DNA of 43,009 nt from Bacteroidales bacterium UBA1077 (GTDB taxonomy: Bacteria; Bacteroidota; Bacteroidia; Bacteroidales; UBA932), in the NCBI GenBank assembly GCA_002314195.1, contig DCCQ01000028.1:4240-47248 (forward strand). Reading direction: 5' to 3'. A model generated the notes under the pieces. It worked only from the letters and a program-made list of their open reading frames with translations, had not been told where the DNA came from and searched no databases. The translations under genes were made by a program, and so were the position numbers. This document shows, one piece after another, positions 7,407-15,973 of the stretch. The stretch's first letter is position 1, and every line of letters starts with the position of its first letter.

Positions 7407-8921
7407 CTATCCAAGAATAAACTCTTCTGCCAGTTCTTGTTCGGATGTCACTGCGACCTTATCGCCAACAGGAGACAATTTTCCGGCATGCTTCCTAAAA
7501 GAAGATTTAAACCAATCAATGGCCATCTTTGTCATCCTTTTGGCAATCTCTGGATTGTCCCCAGCGACATTCTGCGTTTCCATGACATCATCCTTAAGAT
7601 TGTAGAGTTCAACACAGGTTCCATCATAGTTTACAAGCAGTTTCCAGTCTCCTTCCCTCACACACACGTTCGGACTTCTGGTCTGATAGGCATTCCGCGG
7701 AAGATCTTTGCCGACAAAATGCTTGCCGAATTCCCAATAGAGGGCTTCTCTCCTCTTCATCGTCTTGCCATGGAGAAGCCGGCTGAAATCCACACCATCC
7801 AGTTGATAGCCGTTGGTGTCGGGATGCTTGTCACCAGCGATCGCACAGATTGTCGGGAAAATGTCCACGCTGCAAAGTATGTCCTTGTCATTTCTCTGAC
7901 CCGGTTTGATGACCGATGGCCATCTGATCATGAACGGCATCCTGATTCCCCCCTCATAAAGCGTGGCCTTTTGTCCCCTGAGCCCCGCTGTCCTACGATT
8001 CTTATAGCTTGGATTAGGACCATTGTCGCTGGTGAATATTACAATCGTGTTCTCGGCTATTCCTAGTTCGTCCAGCCCATTCAACAACCTCCCTATCTGC
8101 CTGTCAAGTTCAATAAGGACTGGGATGAAATTAAACTCTTTTTCCCAATATGCATTCTGTTTTCCGCTGGCCACTCCATTGTCATATTCCTTCTGGCTGG
8201 GCACATAAGGGGTGTGCATGTCATCCGGCCAGAGGTTGACATAACACGGCTCTCCCTTGTGGCGGGCGAGGAAATCAAGGGTCTTGTCTACAAAATAAGC
8301 TGTCCTGTCCCACCTTTTGACGCTGTCCCTGTCACTCCAAATCCAATCGGACGCTGTGATGGCTGGATCAGGATCCGGGCTTTCCCACGTGGAAGCATAT
8401 TCATCAAACCCATAATCAGTGATTTGCGGCATATCCTTTACATCGCGCCCGCCTCCCATGTGCCATTTTCCAAAATGGCCGGTCGCATAACCATCCTTCT
8501 TCAACGCCTTCGCAAGGGTCGGAGCTTCCGCAAGGAGATAGTCATTGGATTCGTTTCGTCTGTTGCTTCTCCTATCATTGAGAAAAGTAGTGATCCCCCA
8601 CTTTGTCGGATACATACCAGTGGTGACACCTACCCTTGACGGAGAGCTTATCGGACATGAGGTATAGTACTGACTGAATATTATCCCTTCCTTGCCAATC
8701 CGATCGATGTTCGGGGTTGGGGTAAACTGCCCACCGTAGGCGGAAATGTCGGAAAGCCCCATGTCATCAATATAAAGGAGAATCACATTAGGTCTAACAT
8801 CTTTTCCGCCCGAAGTGTAGGCCGGGTTGGCTGCCATGGACGCTCCAACGTTTCCGAGTAAGGCAGCGAAAGCGGCCGGGATTACGGCCGCATTGTTAAG
8901 TTCCTTGTTCATAGACATCAT
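7407..8921 (-). CDS. S1 sulfatase, Ser-type (distal gene of the minus pair)
   Basis: A family S1 (alkaline-phosphatase fold) sulfatase of 504 aa with an N-terminal signal sequence. Metal ligands are expected in YIDDMG (about 50-55). The active-site motif is S92-S-P-S-R96 followed by VGVTTG, so the formylglycine precursor is Ser 92. HFGKWHMGG, the DDMHTPY segment, TSDNGPNPSY and the LRGQKATLYEGG region are all in place. The start overlaps the stop of the upstream sulfatase as ATGA (8918-8921), so translation is probably coupled. It should remove sulfate esters from a glycan in the periplasm. The sub-family, and hence the sulfate position, cannot be set by eye. Confidence 0.93.
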   Translation of the reverse strand: MMSMNKELNNAAVIPAAFAALLGNVGASMAANPAYTSGGKDVRPNVILLYIDDMGLSDISAYGGQFTPTPNIDRIGKEGIIFSQYYTSCPISSPSRVGVTTGMYPTKWGITTFLNDRRSNRRNESNDYLLAEAPTLAKALKKDGYATGHFGKWHMGGGRDVKDMPQITDYGFDEYASTWESPDPDPAITASDWIWSDRDSVKRWDRTAYFVDKTLDFLARHKGEPCYVNLWPDDMHTPYVPSQKEYDNGVASGKQNAYWEKEFNFIPVLIELDRQIGRLLNGLDELGIAENTIVIFTSDNGPNPSYKNRRTAGLRGQKATLYEGGIRMPFMIRWPSVIKPGQRNDKDILCSVDIFPTICAIAGDKHPDTNGYQLDGVDFSRLLHGKTMKRREALYWEFGKHFVGKDLPRNAYQTRSPNVCVREGDWKLLVNYDGTCVELYNLKDDVMETQNVAGDNPEIAKRMTKMAIDWFKSSFRKHAGKLSPVGDKVAVTSEQELAEEFILG

Positions 8922-10987
8922 TTCAAAACATTCTTATTCTGGAAATCAAGAATCACATCATCAATCCATATCGTTCCGGGCTTGGCCTTCCCAAGATAGA
9001 ACACAAGCTGGTACCTGCCGCTTTCCGGAAGGTCTATGTCCTTGAAAAGGAACTTGCCCCCCTTCCTTGAGAGTTTCACAAGCCTGTCAAACGGTTTTTT
9101 GTTTATGTCCTTGAGGCTTTCCAGCCTGAAATAAATCTCGTTCTTCCTGTCTGACTTATAGGTGAACCCTATGTTCACCTTGGAAGGCTCGTTCAACGGG
9201 AAAACCCATTTAAGCGCTGAGTTAGCCGGCCTGACTCCCGATGCTCTGACATCGATTCTTGCGGTGTTGCCGTTAATCCGGTCATCAATGCTGAATGCGA
9301 CATCGGACGGTTTCTCACTGACCATGCCCCAATCACCAAGGTTATCAGCGAAATCACCATTGATGTGGCGTTTGAATATTCCTTGCCGCTCGCCATAACC
9401 TCTTGAGTCAAGCGGATAAGCATGAACCCTTTCGGCCCACATCTCCCAAGCATTGAACATGAACCTCACTCTCTCTGGATACTTTTCTGAAAGATCGTGC
9501 AGTTCCGTGGGATCGGACTCCATGTCGTGGAGGCAAGGCTTGGAGATGTCCCAGGGGCGACCTTCAAGATTCTTGACAACCATCTTCCACTTGCCGTCCC
9601 TTGCAGCGATGTTGGCCTCATGCTCCCAGAACGTCATGCCCCTGCCGGTCGCCTTTCCGCTGAAATTGGGCACAAGACTAACTCCCTCCAACGGGTGTAT
9701 TTCATTGCCTTTAAATGTTTTTGGATATTCAGCCCCCGCGACATCAAGGCATGTCGCCATGATGTCCGCGAAGTAGCCATATTCCCGAATCCAAGCACCG
9801 TTGTACTTTCTTTCGATTCCGGCGGGCCATGAGACAACCAGCGGGGAAGCTATTCCTCCCTCGTAGGTGAAATGTTTATATTCCTTGTAAGGCGTGCCGC
9901 TGAGATTCGCCCAGCTTCTCCTATAGCTCTCGTATGAGCCATCCTTGCCTGTCAGATCCTTTGTCTTGCCACTGCTGATATGTTCCGCACAAGCGCCATT
10001 GTCGCTCATAAACATGATAAGCGTGTTGTCGAACTGCCCCCTGTCCTTCAGGGCGTTTACGATTTTCCCTATTCCTTGGTCCATCGCATCCACCTGAGCG
10101 GCATAGATTGCCATCCTCCTGCTGAAATCGGCTCTCTGTTCATCGGTGAGAGAATCCCATGAAGGCACTTCAGGATCTCGGACGGACATCTCTGTCCCTT
10201 CCGGGAAGAGTCCCATAGCTATCTGGCGCTTGAACCGAGCCTCCCTTAGTTTGTCCCAACCATCCTTGTAGATGTCCTCGTATTTTTCAATGTCCTGGTC
10301 GAGGGCATGCAAAGGCCAGTGTGGGGCATTGAACGCCATGTAGAGGAAAAGTGGCTTGTCCTCATAGTTATGCCTCGTGATAAAAGCGGACGCGCTGTCG
10401 GCCAGGGATGTCGTGATGTAGAAGCCATCACCATTCTTCCTCACGCGTTCATTGTCGTTGGTCATCAACGCATTGAAATAGTTCGACGCGCCTTCAACTA
10501 TACCGTAGAACCTGTCAAATCCACGCTGTCTCGGCCAGTCAGACTTGTTGTCCCCTTTGCACATACGGTCTGTACAAAGATGCCACTTCCCTGACATATA
10601 TGTTCCATAGCCCTGTGAGCCAAGGGCTTCCGCGATCGTCACACAGTTCTTATTAATATGCCCTTGGTATTCCGGTGAGGTTATGTCCGCAGCGGCCATC
10701 CAACCCATTCCGGCCTGATGAGGGTAAAGACCGGTCATCAAGACGGCACGCGACGGGCAACTACGTGCATTGTTATAGAACTGCGTCCACCGGATGCCGT
10801 TCTTCGCAAGATTGTCAATGTTCGGGGTGCGGATCTCGCCACCGTAGCATCCGATGTCCGAATATCCCATGTCATCGGCAAGAATGACAACAATGTTTGG
10901 TCTTGCAAGGCCACTTTGCTCCTGAGCCGATGCCGCAAGGCCGACAAAAGGCAGGGCAGCTATTGCAAGATACTTTACATCAGTCAT
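8918..10987 (-). CDS. S1 sulfatase, Ser-type, with extra C-terminal beta-rich domain
   Basis: A 689-aa arylsulfatase A-like enzyme. The ATG at 10987, with AGGTG just upstream, is preferred over an in-frame GTG two codons earlier. It has a signal peptide ending near AASAQ, LADDMGYSDIGCYGG, and the active site S76-C-P-S-R80, so the modified residue is Ser. MSGKWHLCTD and MSDNGACAEH provide further metal and active-site positions, and THEG-type segment FTYEGGIASPLV is present. The catalytic part ends near residue 560. About 120 further residues (from FADNLGDWGMVSEK to the end) look like a beta-sandwich, ending GTIWIDDVILDF, as in carbohydrate-binding-like modules. First gene of a two-sulfatase operon, divergent from the pair at 11209. 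Confidence 0.93.
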   Translation of the reverse strand: MTDVKYLAIAALPFVGLAASAQEQSGLARPNIVVILADDMGYSDIGCYGGEIRTPNIDNLAKNGIRWTQFYNNARSCPSRAVLMTGLYPHQAGMGWMAAADITSPEYQGHINKNCVTIAEALGSQGYGTYMSGKWHLCTDRMCKGDNKSDWPRQRGFDRFYGIVEGASNYFNALMTNDNERVRKNGDGFYITTSLADSASAFITRHNYEDKPLFLYMAFNAPHWPLHALDQDIEKYEDIYKDGWDKLREARFKRQIAMGLFPEGTEMSVRDPEVPSWDSLTDEQRADFSRRMAIYAAQVDAMDQGIGKIVNALKDRGQFDNTLIMFMSDNGACAEHISSGKTKDLTGKDGSYESYRRSWANLSGTPYKEYKHFTYEGGIASPLVVSWPAGIERKYNGAWIREYGYFADIMATCLDVAGAEYPKTFKGNEIHPLEGVSLVPNFSGKATGRGMTFWEHEANIAARDGKWKMVVKNLEGRPWDISKPCLHDMESDPTELHDLSEKYPERVRFMFNAWEMWAERVHAYPLDSRGYGERQGIFKRHINGDFADNLGDWGMVSEKPSDVAFSIDDRINGNTARIDVRASGVRPANSALKWVFPLNEPSKVNIGFTYKSDRKNEIYFRLESLKDINKKPFDRLVKLSRKGGKFLFKDIDLPESGRYQLVFYLGKAKPGTIWIDDVILDFQNKNVLK

Positions 10988-11035
10988 GTTCACCTATTGA
11001 TTTTAGTTATTATTTCCAACATTATTAACTTGTTG

Positions 11036-11043
11036 CAAAGTTA
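11036..11043 (-). promoter_or_regulatory. -7 promoter element (TAACTTTG) for the minus sulfatase pair
   Basis: An exact TAnnTTTG on the minus strand, 48 nt before the ATG at 10987. No -33 TTTG is at the normal distance, which would fit dependence on an activator. Confidence 0.45.
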
Positions 11044-11141
11044 ACGGAATGGCGGTTCCCCTTTGGTTCAATATTCATTCATTCTGGTCATGGATATCAC
11101 CCATAGGCCATTTTACGTGTTTTCAGGAGTATTTTAAAATT

Positions 11142-11149
11142 TATATTTG
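11142..11149 (+). promoter_or_regulatory. -7 promoter element (TATATTTG) for the plus sulfatase pair
   Basis: An exact TAnnTTTG 59 nt before the ATG at 11209. Only a TTTTC stretch lies at the -33 distance. With the element at 11036 it forms a divergent promoter region for all four sulfatases. Confidence 0.5.
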
Positions 11150-11208
11150 TACTAGAAACGCAATCCTGCGAAGCCCTATTCCGGACAATGACATAATAAT
11201 CATAAGCA

Positions 11209-12723
11209 ATGTTGAAGAAGATAGCAGCAGCGGCAGCAGTAACCGTACCTTTTGTTCATGGAATTGCTGCACCTCAAGTCAAAGAAAGGCCAAACATCGT
11301 CGTGATCATCGCTGATGACCTTCTTTCCTCCGAAATCAGTTTTCTTGGAGGGAAAAACATCAACACACCGAACATCGACAGGATCGCTCAGGAAGGGGTC
11401 AGCTTCACGCATAACTACGCTTCCATGGCCATGAGTGTACCGGTCCGAGCCTCAATGTACACAGGGCTGTATCCGGTCAGAAACGGTTCATATTCAAACC
11501 ACAGAGACACCTACTTCGGAACCAGGACTGTCAATGAATATATGCCAGAAGAGGGTTACAGGGTAGGGCGCACCGGAAAGGACCATCCGGTCACTAAAGA
11601 TGTCTATTTTTTTGACGAAATCCCCGGATTCACTGTAGGCTGCACAAGCAAGAAGGCACCCTATTCAGTCGAAGGCATTAGGAAATGGATAAGCGAGGGG
11701 GCAGATCCTTTTCTTCTCTATGTGTGCAGCATAAACCCACATGCCCCATGGACCTGGGGCGACCCGAGCGAATTCGATCCCGACAAACTTGTCATGCCGG
11801 ACAACTGTGTGGACAGTCCCGAAATGAGACAGATTTTCTGCAAGTATCTCGCTGAAGTCAGAGCGTTGGACAACGAAGTCGGCTCTGTGTATGAAATGCT
11901 CAAGGAGACCGGAAAACTTGACAACACCATCATCATGTTCCTTGGCGAGCAGGGGCCACAGTTCCCTGGCGGGAAATGGACCCTTTGGAATCCAGGTGTC
12001 CATAGCGCGCTGTTCGCAAGGTATCCTCGCAAAATCAAAGCAGGAAGCATGTGCGATGCCATAGTACAGTACGAAGACCTGCTGCCGACCTTTATTGACA
12101 TCGCTGGAGGCAAGCCTCGTCCTGAACTTGACGGTGTTAGTTTCAAGAAGGCTCTTTACGGTGAGTCAAACTCTTGCCGGAAATATGCCTTTGGCATCCA
12201 TAATAATATTCCGGAAGGAACGCCATACCCTATAAGAAGCATCAGGGATGACAGATACGCTCTCATCCTGAACCTGACTCCTGACACTGAATATTACGAG
12301 AAACACCTGATGAGAGCAGATGGCGGCCCGACCAATGTCTGGCCGGCATGGCTAAATGCTGCGAAGTCCGACAAGAGGGCCAGGCAGCTTATCGACCGTT
12401 ATGTCAAGCGTCCCTCTGTTGAGTTTTACGATGTCAAGAATGACCCATGGGAAATGAACAATCTTGCTGGAGACAAAAAGTACAAGGCAAAGATAGAGAA
12501 GATGCAAAAGGAGCTGTTCAAATGGATGGAGGAGCAGGGGGACACCGGAGCAAACTTGGACAAACCATTCCAAAACAGAGCGGAAGTTGCCAGAAAACAG
12601 ATAACGGTACACGATAGGGCCGTCCTTGTAAAGCCGGGACGGATACGAGATCCATACAGGATCAGGGCAATCGACCAAGCCCATGCGGAACCGGGGGAAG
12701 AAGAAGTGCAGACATTCAAATGA
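11209..12723 (+). CDS. S1 sulfatase, Ser-type with unusual SVPVR motif (SGSH-like)
   Basis: A 504-aa sulfatase with a signal peptide (MLKKIAAAAAVTVPFVHGIA) and IIADDLLSSEISFLGG. The active site is S76-V-P-V-R80 followed by ASMYTGLYPVRNG. Position four, usually Ser, Ala or Thr, is Val. The second metal pair, usually Asp-Asn or Asp-His, is E247-Q248 in LGEQGPQFPGGKW. The overall pattern (MYTGLYPVRNGSY, then FPGGKWTLW) resembles heparan N-sulfatase (SGSH)-like bacterial enzymes, so the E-Q pair may be normal for that subgroup. First gene of the plus-strand pair; its stop overlaps the next start as ATGA. Substrate assignment is tentative. Confidence 0.9.
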   Translation: MLKKIAAAAAVTVPFVHGIAAPQVKERPNIVVIIADDLLSSEISFLGGKNINTPNIDRIAQEGVSFTHNYASMAMSVPVRASMYTGLYPVRNGSYSNHRDTYFGTRTVNEYMPEEGYRVGRTGKDHPVTKDVYFFDEIPGFTVGCTSKKAPYSVEGIRKWISEGADPFLLYVCSINPHAPWTWGDPSEFDPDKLVMPDNCVDSPEMRQIFCKYLAEVRALDNEVGSVYEMLKETGKLDNTIIMFLGEQGPQFPGGKWTLWNPGVHSALFARYPRKIKAGSMCDAIVQYEDLLPTFIDIAGGKPRPELDGVSFKKALYGESNSCRKYAFGIHNNIPEGTPYPIRSIRDDRYALILNLTPDTEYYEKHLMRADGGPTNVWPAWLNAAKSDKRARQLIDRYVKRPSVEFYDVKNDPWEMNNLAGDKKYKAKIEKMQKELFKWMEEQGDTGANLDKPFQNRAEVARKQITVHDRAVLVKPGRIRDPYRIRAIDQAHAEPGEEEVQTFK

Positions 12724-14114
12724 TGAAGAAAGAATTAGTTTCCCTATGTCTGGCAGGCCTGGCGCTGACATCAGCCGCAAGGAATAACACCAGACACCCC
12801 AACATAATACTCATTGTGGCAGACGATCTCGGATGGGGCGATGTCGGCTATCACGGCAGCGAGATTCGCACTCCGAACATAGATGCGTTCGTCAATGACG
12901 GAATCGAGCTGGACAGGTACTATGTGTCTCCTATAAGTTCTCCAACAAGGGCGGGGCTGATGACCGGAAGATATCCCAATAGATTCGGATTCAGGGAAAG
13001 CGTCCTGCCTCCTTGGAGGAAAGGCGGGCTTCCTCTTGAGGAAGAGACCTTTGCGGACATGCTCGGAAGATGTGGGTACAAAAACAGAGCGATGATAGGC
13101 AAATGGCATTTAGGGCATAGCTGCAAGGCTTACCATCCATTGGAACGAGGCTTCACACACTTCCACGGACTTCTCAACGGAGCCTTTGACTATTTTACGC
13201 ACAAAAGGGAAGGCGAAATTGATTGGCATGATGACTGGGACACCTGTCGTGAGGAAGGATACTCCACTGACCTGATAGGTTCCGAAGCGGTAAGATGCAT
13301 AGAGGAATATTCCCAAACCGCCCCATACTTCCTATACGTGGCGTTCAATGCTCCCCATACCCCTTATCAGGCTCCAGAAGAAGAAATAGCGAAATATCTC
13401 CCCCTCGACCAATTCCGTAAACTTGGGAAAAAGGACCAGGACGGATGGATCTACCGAGCCATGGTGTCAAGGATGGACACAAACATCGGCAGGATTCTTT
13501 TCGCTCTAGACAAGTCTGGGCAGGCGGACAACACGATTGTCTTGTTCATGAGCGACAACGGAGGTGTTCCCGGAATGGAGCCATATTCCCGATGTCTGCC
13601 CCTCAAAGGGCACAAGTTCGATGAATGGGAAGGTGGAGTACGGGTTCCTGCCGCAATCAGATGGCCAGAAGGGTTTATCAGCAAGAGCCAACCCCTCAAC
13701 CAGGTGATCTCTTTTGTTGACATCCTGCCTACAGTCGCGGACATCCTTGATGCAGACGCACCAGCAAGGCCCTATGACGGGATAAGCATGTATCCGGTAC
13801 TTTCCGGGAAAAGGAAAAGAATCGACAGAATCCTATATCTCGGCCTTGGCGCGGCCGTGGGGCAGAACTTCAAACTCATCATTCCGACAAAGAATAAAGG
13901 TTTAAGGCTCAAAGAAGAGTATTTCACGAACATAATCAAAGACCCTTGCGAGAGGTCTGACGGGAAACTGAAAGGCCACAATAGGCAAAGAACGCGTCTT
14001 CGCAAGGTGATCAAGCAGTACGACTCCATTAAACCCGCAATGCCTGAACAACCGTACGGCAAAGGCAAGAAAGGGTTCAGGGCGCCAAAGGAATGGGACA
14101 TCACAACACTGTAA
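12720..14114 (+). CDS. S1 sulfatase, Ser-type (second gene of the plus pair)
   Basis: A 464-aa sulfatase starting inside the stop of the previous gene (ATGA, 12720-12723). It has a signal peptide (MMKKELVSLCLAGLALTSAA), LIVADDLGWGDVGYHG, and the active site S73-S-P-T-R77 followed by AGLMTGRYPNRFGFRE. MIGKWHLGH, FNAPHTPYQAPEEE, FMSDNGGVPG and the segment KFDEWEGGVRVP are all present. The C-terminus (GKGKKGFRAPKEW) is basic and shorter than in the neighbours. It is likely to act with the upstream sulfatase on the same glycan. Confidence 0.92.
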   Translation: MMKKELVSLCLAGLALTSAARNNTRHPNIILIVADDLGWGDVGYHGSEIRTPNIDAFVNDGIELDRYYVSPISSPTRAGLMTGRYPNRFGFRESVLPPWRKGGLPLEEETFADMLGRCGYKNRAMIGKWHLGHSCKAYHPLERGFTHFHGLLNGAFDYFTHKREGEIDWHDDWDTCREEGYSTDLIGSEAVRCIEEYSQTAPYFLYVAFNAPHTPYQAPEEEIAKYLPLDQFRKLGKKDQDGWIYRAMVSRMDTNIGRILFALDKSGQADNTIVLFMSDNGGVPGMEPYSRCLPLKGHKFDEWEGGVRVPAAIRWPEGFISKSQPLNQVISFVDILPTVADILDADAPARPYDGISMYPVLSGKRKRIDRILYLGLGAAVGQNFKLIIPTKNKGLRLKEEYFTNIIKDPCERSDGKLKGHNRQRTRLRKVIKQYDSIKPAMPEQPYGKGKKGFRAPKEWDITTL

Positions 14115-14136
14115 AAAACATAGCCATGTTTATAAC

Positions 14137-14188
14137 AATTATTGCCTAGGCCATTTCCAAGCCAAGGGAAATTGCCCAGACAATAATT
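14137..14188. terminator. Long imperfect inverted repeat between convergent operons
   Basis: Arms of 22 nt (14137-14158 and 14167-14188) pair at 19 of 22 positions around an 8-nt loop. The outer part is AATTATTG/CAATAATT. It lies just past the plus-strand sulfatase stop (14114) and at the broken end of the sulfatase pseudogene. A bidirectional terminator is likely. A trace of a transposed or excised element is possible. Confidence 0.6.
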
Positions 14189-14189
14189 A

Positions 14190-14425
14190 CTATTCAGAAT
14201 ATCCTTGCTGTATTGTAGAAATTTGTGAAGCGTATTCCATTTTCGGCAAGAGAATTAAGTTATGAGTTTGGACTTCTCCGCCATAGCAGCCTAAATCCGA
14301 GACACCCCTATCATCCACGAGGATGACAATAATATTAGGCCTATTGTCTTTTGCCAAACAAGTGGCAGAAGGGACAATAGAAAGCCGGACTATCGGGAGT
14401 GCTATTATTTTTTATTTATTTTCAT
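14190..14425 (-). pseudogene. Sulfatase N-terminal remnant with frameshifts
   Basis: Read on the minus strand from the ATG at 14425, an A-run breaks the frame. The next frame gives a signal-like segment and then RPNIIVILVDDRGVSDLGCY and GGEVQTHNL, the conserved sulfatase start. A further frame change gives LAENGIRFTNFYNTARIF and a stop near 14194. In an intact gene the active-site CxPxR-type motif would come immediately next. Everything downstream is gone, and the homology ends at the inverted repeat 14137-14188. It lies directly after susD, where a further sulfatase once stood. Confidence 0.8.
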
Positions 14426-14457
14426 TACTGGTTCTCTGTTTGCGCCACACTACCATA

Positions 14458-15960
14458 CTAATACCCTTCATTCTGCTCACAGAGTTTATTTGCATCAATC
14501 TCTGTCTGCGGAATAGGAAAAACAAGAAAATGATCGTCTATCTTACTGCTGACGACTTCTCCATACTGCTTAAGAGTACGTGCCTTCGCGGTTTCGATGA
14601 ATTTTCCTTGCCTTATGAGGTCCTCACGACGATGATTCTCGCCTACCAATTCCCAGCTTCTTTCCTGAAAGATTCTGTCGCGAAGAGATTCCTTCGTGAA
14701 CGAACTCAAATCCAGCTTGTCAGTAAGGCCTGCTCTATCACGTATTTCCTGCAGCAGATCAAGAGATTCTTGATTTGGGCCTTTCAACTCATTCAGTGCC
14801 TCCGCTCTGGCTAAGATGATATCAGCAAGGCGAAAGACAGGTATATCGTTCCCATGAGCGTTCGCGACAGCATTAATATCAGGGGTATATTTGAATAGTC
14901 TGATATTGTCCTTACCTTTAAGATCCACCAGAGAGCCATTGGATTTATAATAGCTAGTGACATATAGACCTAGCCTTTTATCTGCTGGGTTATATGAATT
15001 ATAGAAGGAATCCCATACTCTGTCCATTCTGGCCCAATTACGCATGTTCGGAAGGAATGTAATCTTTCCATCAACGGTTGATTTGAAATCAGGAGGGAAC
15101 GCTCCGTTCATCAACTCGTTGCCTGTTCCTAGAGCACTACATGTATAGACCCATATAAACTCCGTATTCTTCTGTTCATTATCAACAGTAAAAAGAGTGG
15201 TATAATCTGGCCAAAGATTATAGACTTTAGAGCCTATTATGAGTGCAGCCATATCTGCAGATTTCTGCCACTGCCTCGTCTGAAGATAATGTTTGCAAAG
15301 ATATGCTTGTGCAGCACCCTTGGTGGCGCGTCCGTACTGATACCCCGTCATAGCTCCACGTTCAGGAAGATTTGACGCAGCCGCTAGCATCTCGCTCTCA
15401 ATGAATGACTCTATTTCTTCGGTGGTGCTCTTCTTCATGTCTGCCTCTCCAGTAGTGGTCAGTCTAAGAGGCACATTACCCCAGAGAGAATGCATCTTAA
15501 AATATACAGATGCTCTAATGAAACGAGCTTCTGCTTTCATTAGTTTCTTGGTCTCATCGTTAATCGGTGCGGAATCAATATTCTCAAGAACTAGGTTACA
15601 GTCCCTTATAGCTTTATAGCAACGGTTCCAGAGAGTTCCCCAATGTCCAGGATACGAAGCATCGAAAGAGAAATTGCTCATCGGCACATACTGTTGGTTC
15701 ACAGCACCTCCCGTCTCCCAAAATTGATCGCAAACCCACTCTTCTTGAAACTGGATATTACCTCCGAAGTTGCCATTTATCGCAGCGTAGTCATACGCAT
15801 TGAAAAGAACTCTTTCGACTCCTGTTTGTGAACTGAACATCTTTGCTGGATCGAGTTCCGAGTACACCTCTTCTTTGAGTATATCATCGCATCCAGTAGT
15901 GGAATAGAGTGCCACTGTATATATTACACCTAAAAAAATATGTTTAATATTCGGTTTCAT
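14458..15960 (-). CDS. SusD/RagB-family surface glycan-binding lipoprotein
   Basis: A 500-aa SusD homologue. The lipoprotein signal has its lipobox Cys at 24 (YSTTGCDD), so the protein is anchored in the outer membrane. It shows the family pattern: an early ELDPAKMFSSQTGVER, helical TPR-like segments (YKAIRDCNLVLENI; KAEARFIRASVYFKMHSLWG), LADIILARAEALNEL and, near the end, RIFQERSWELVGENHRREDL. It forms the lid on the SusC porter encoded 13 nt upstream and captures oligosaccharide. The ligand is unknown; the neighbouring genes suggest a sulfated glycan. Confidence 0.96.
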   Translation of the reverse strand: MKPNIKHIFLGVIYTVALYSTTGCDDILKEEVYSELDPAKMFSSQTGVERVLFNAYDYAAINGNFGGNIQFQEEWVCDQFWETGGAVNQQYVPMSNFSFDASYPGHWGTLWNRCYKAIRDCNLVLENIDSAPINDETKKLMKAEARFIRASVYFKMHSLWGNVPLRLTTTGEADMKKSTTEEIESFIESEMLAAASNLPERGAMTGYQYGRATKGAAQAYLCKHYLQTRQWQKSADMAALIIGSKVYNLWPDYTTLFTVDNEQKNTEFIWVYTCSALGTGNELMNGAFPPDFKSTVDGKITFLPNMRNWARMDRVWDSFYNSYNPADKRLGLYVTSYYKSNGSLVDLKGKDNIRLFKYTPDINAVANAHGNDIPVFRLADIILARAEALNELKGPNQESLDLLQEIRDRAGLTDKLDLSSFTKESLRDRIFQERSWELVGENHRREDLIRQGKFIETAKARTLKQYGEVVSSKIDDHFLVFPIPQTEIDANKLCEQNEGY

Positions 15961-15973
15961 ATTATGTTTGTTG

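Noticed and set aside
14117..14130. AACAT/ATGTT stem with a T-run on the minus strand
   Set aside because: Five to six AT-rich pairs are too weak. The larger inverted repeat next to it is the better terminator candidate.
14323..14814. A 163-codon plus-strand frame before susD's end
   Set aside because: It is antisense to the sulfatase pseudogene and the susD 3' end; both give recognisable protein on the other strand.
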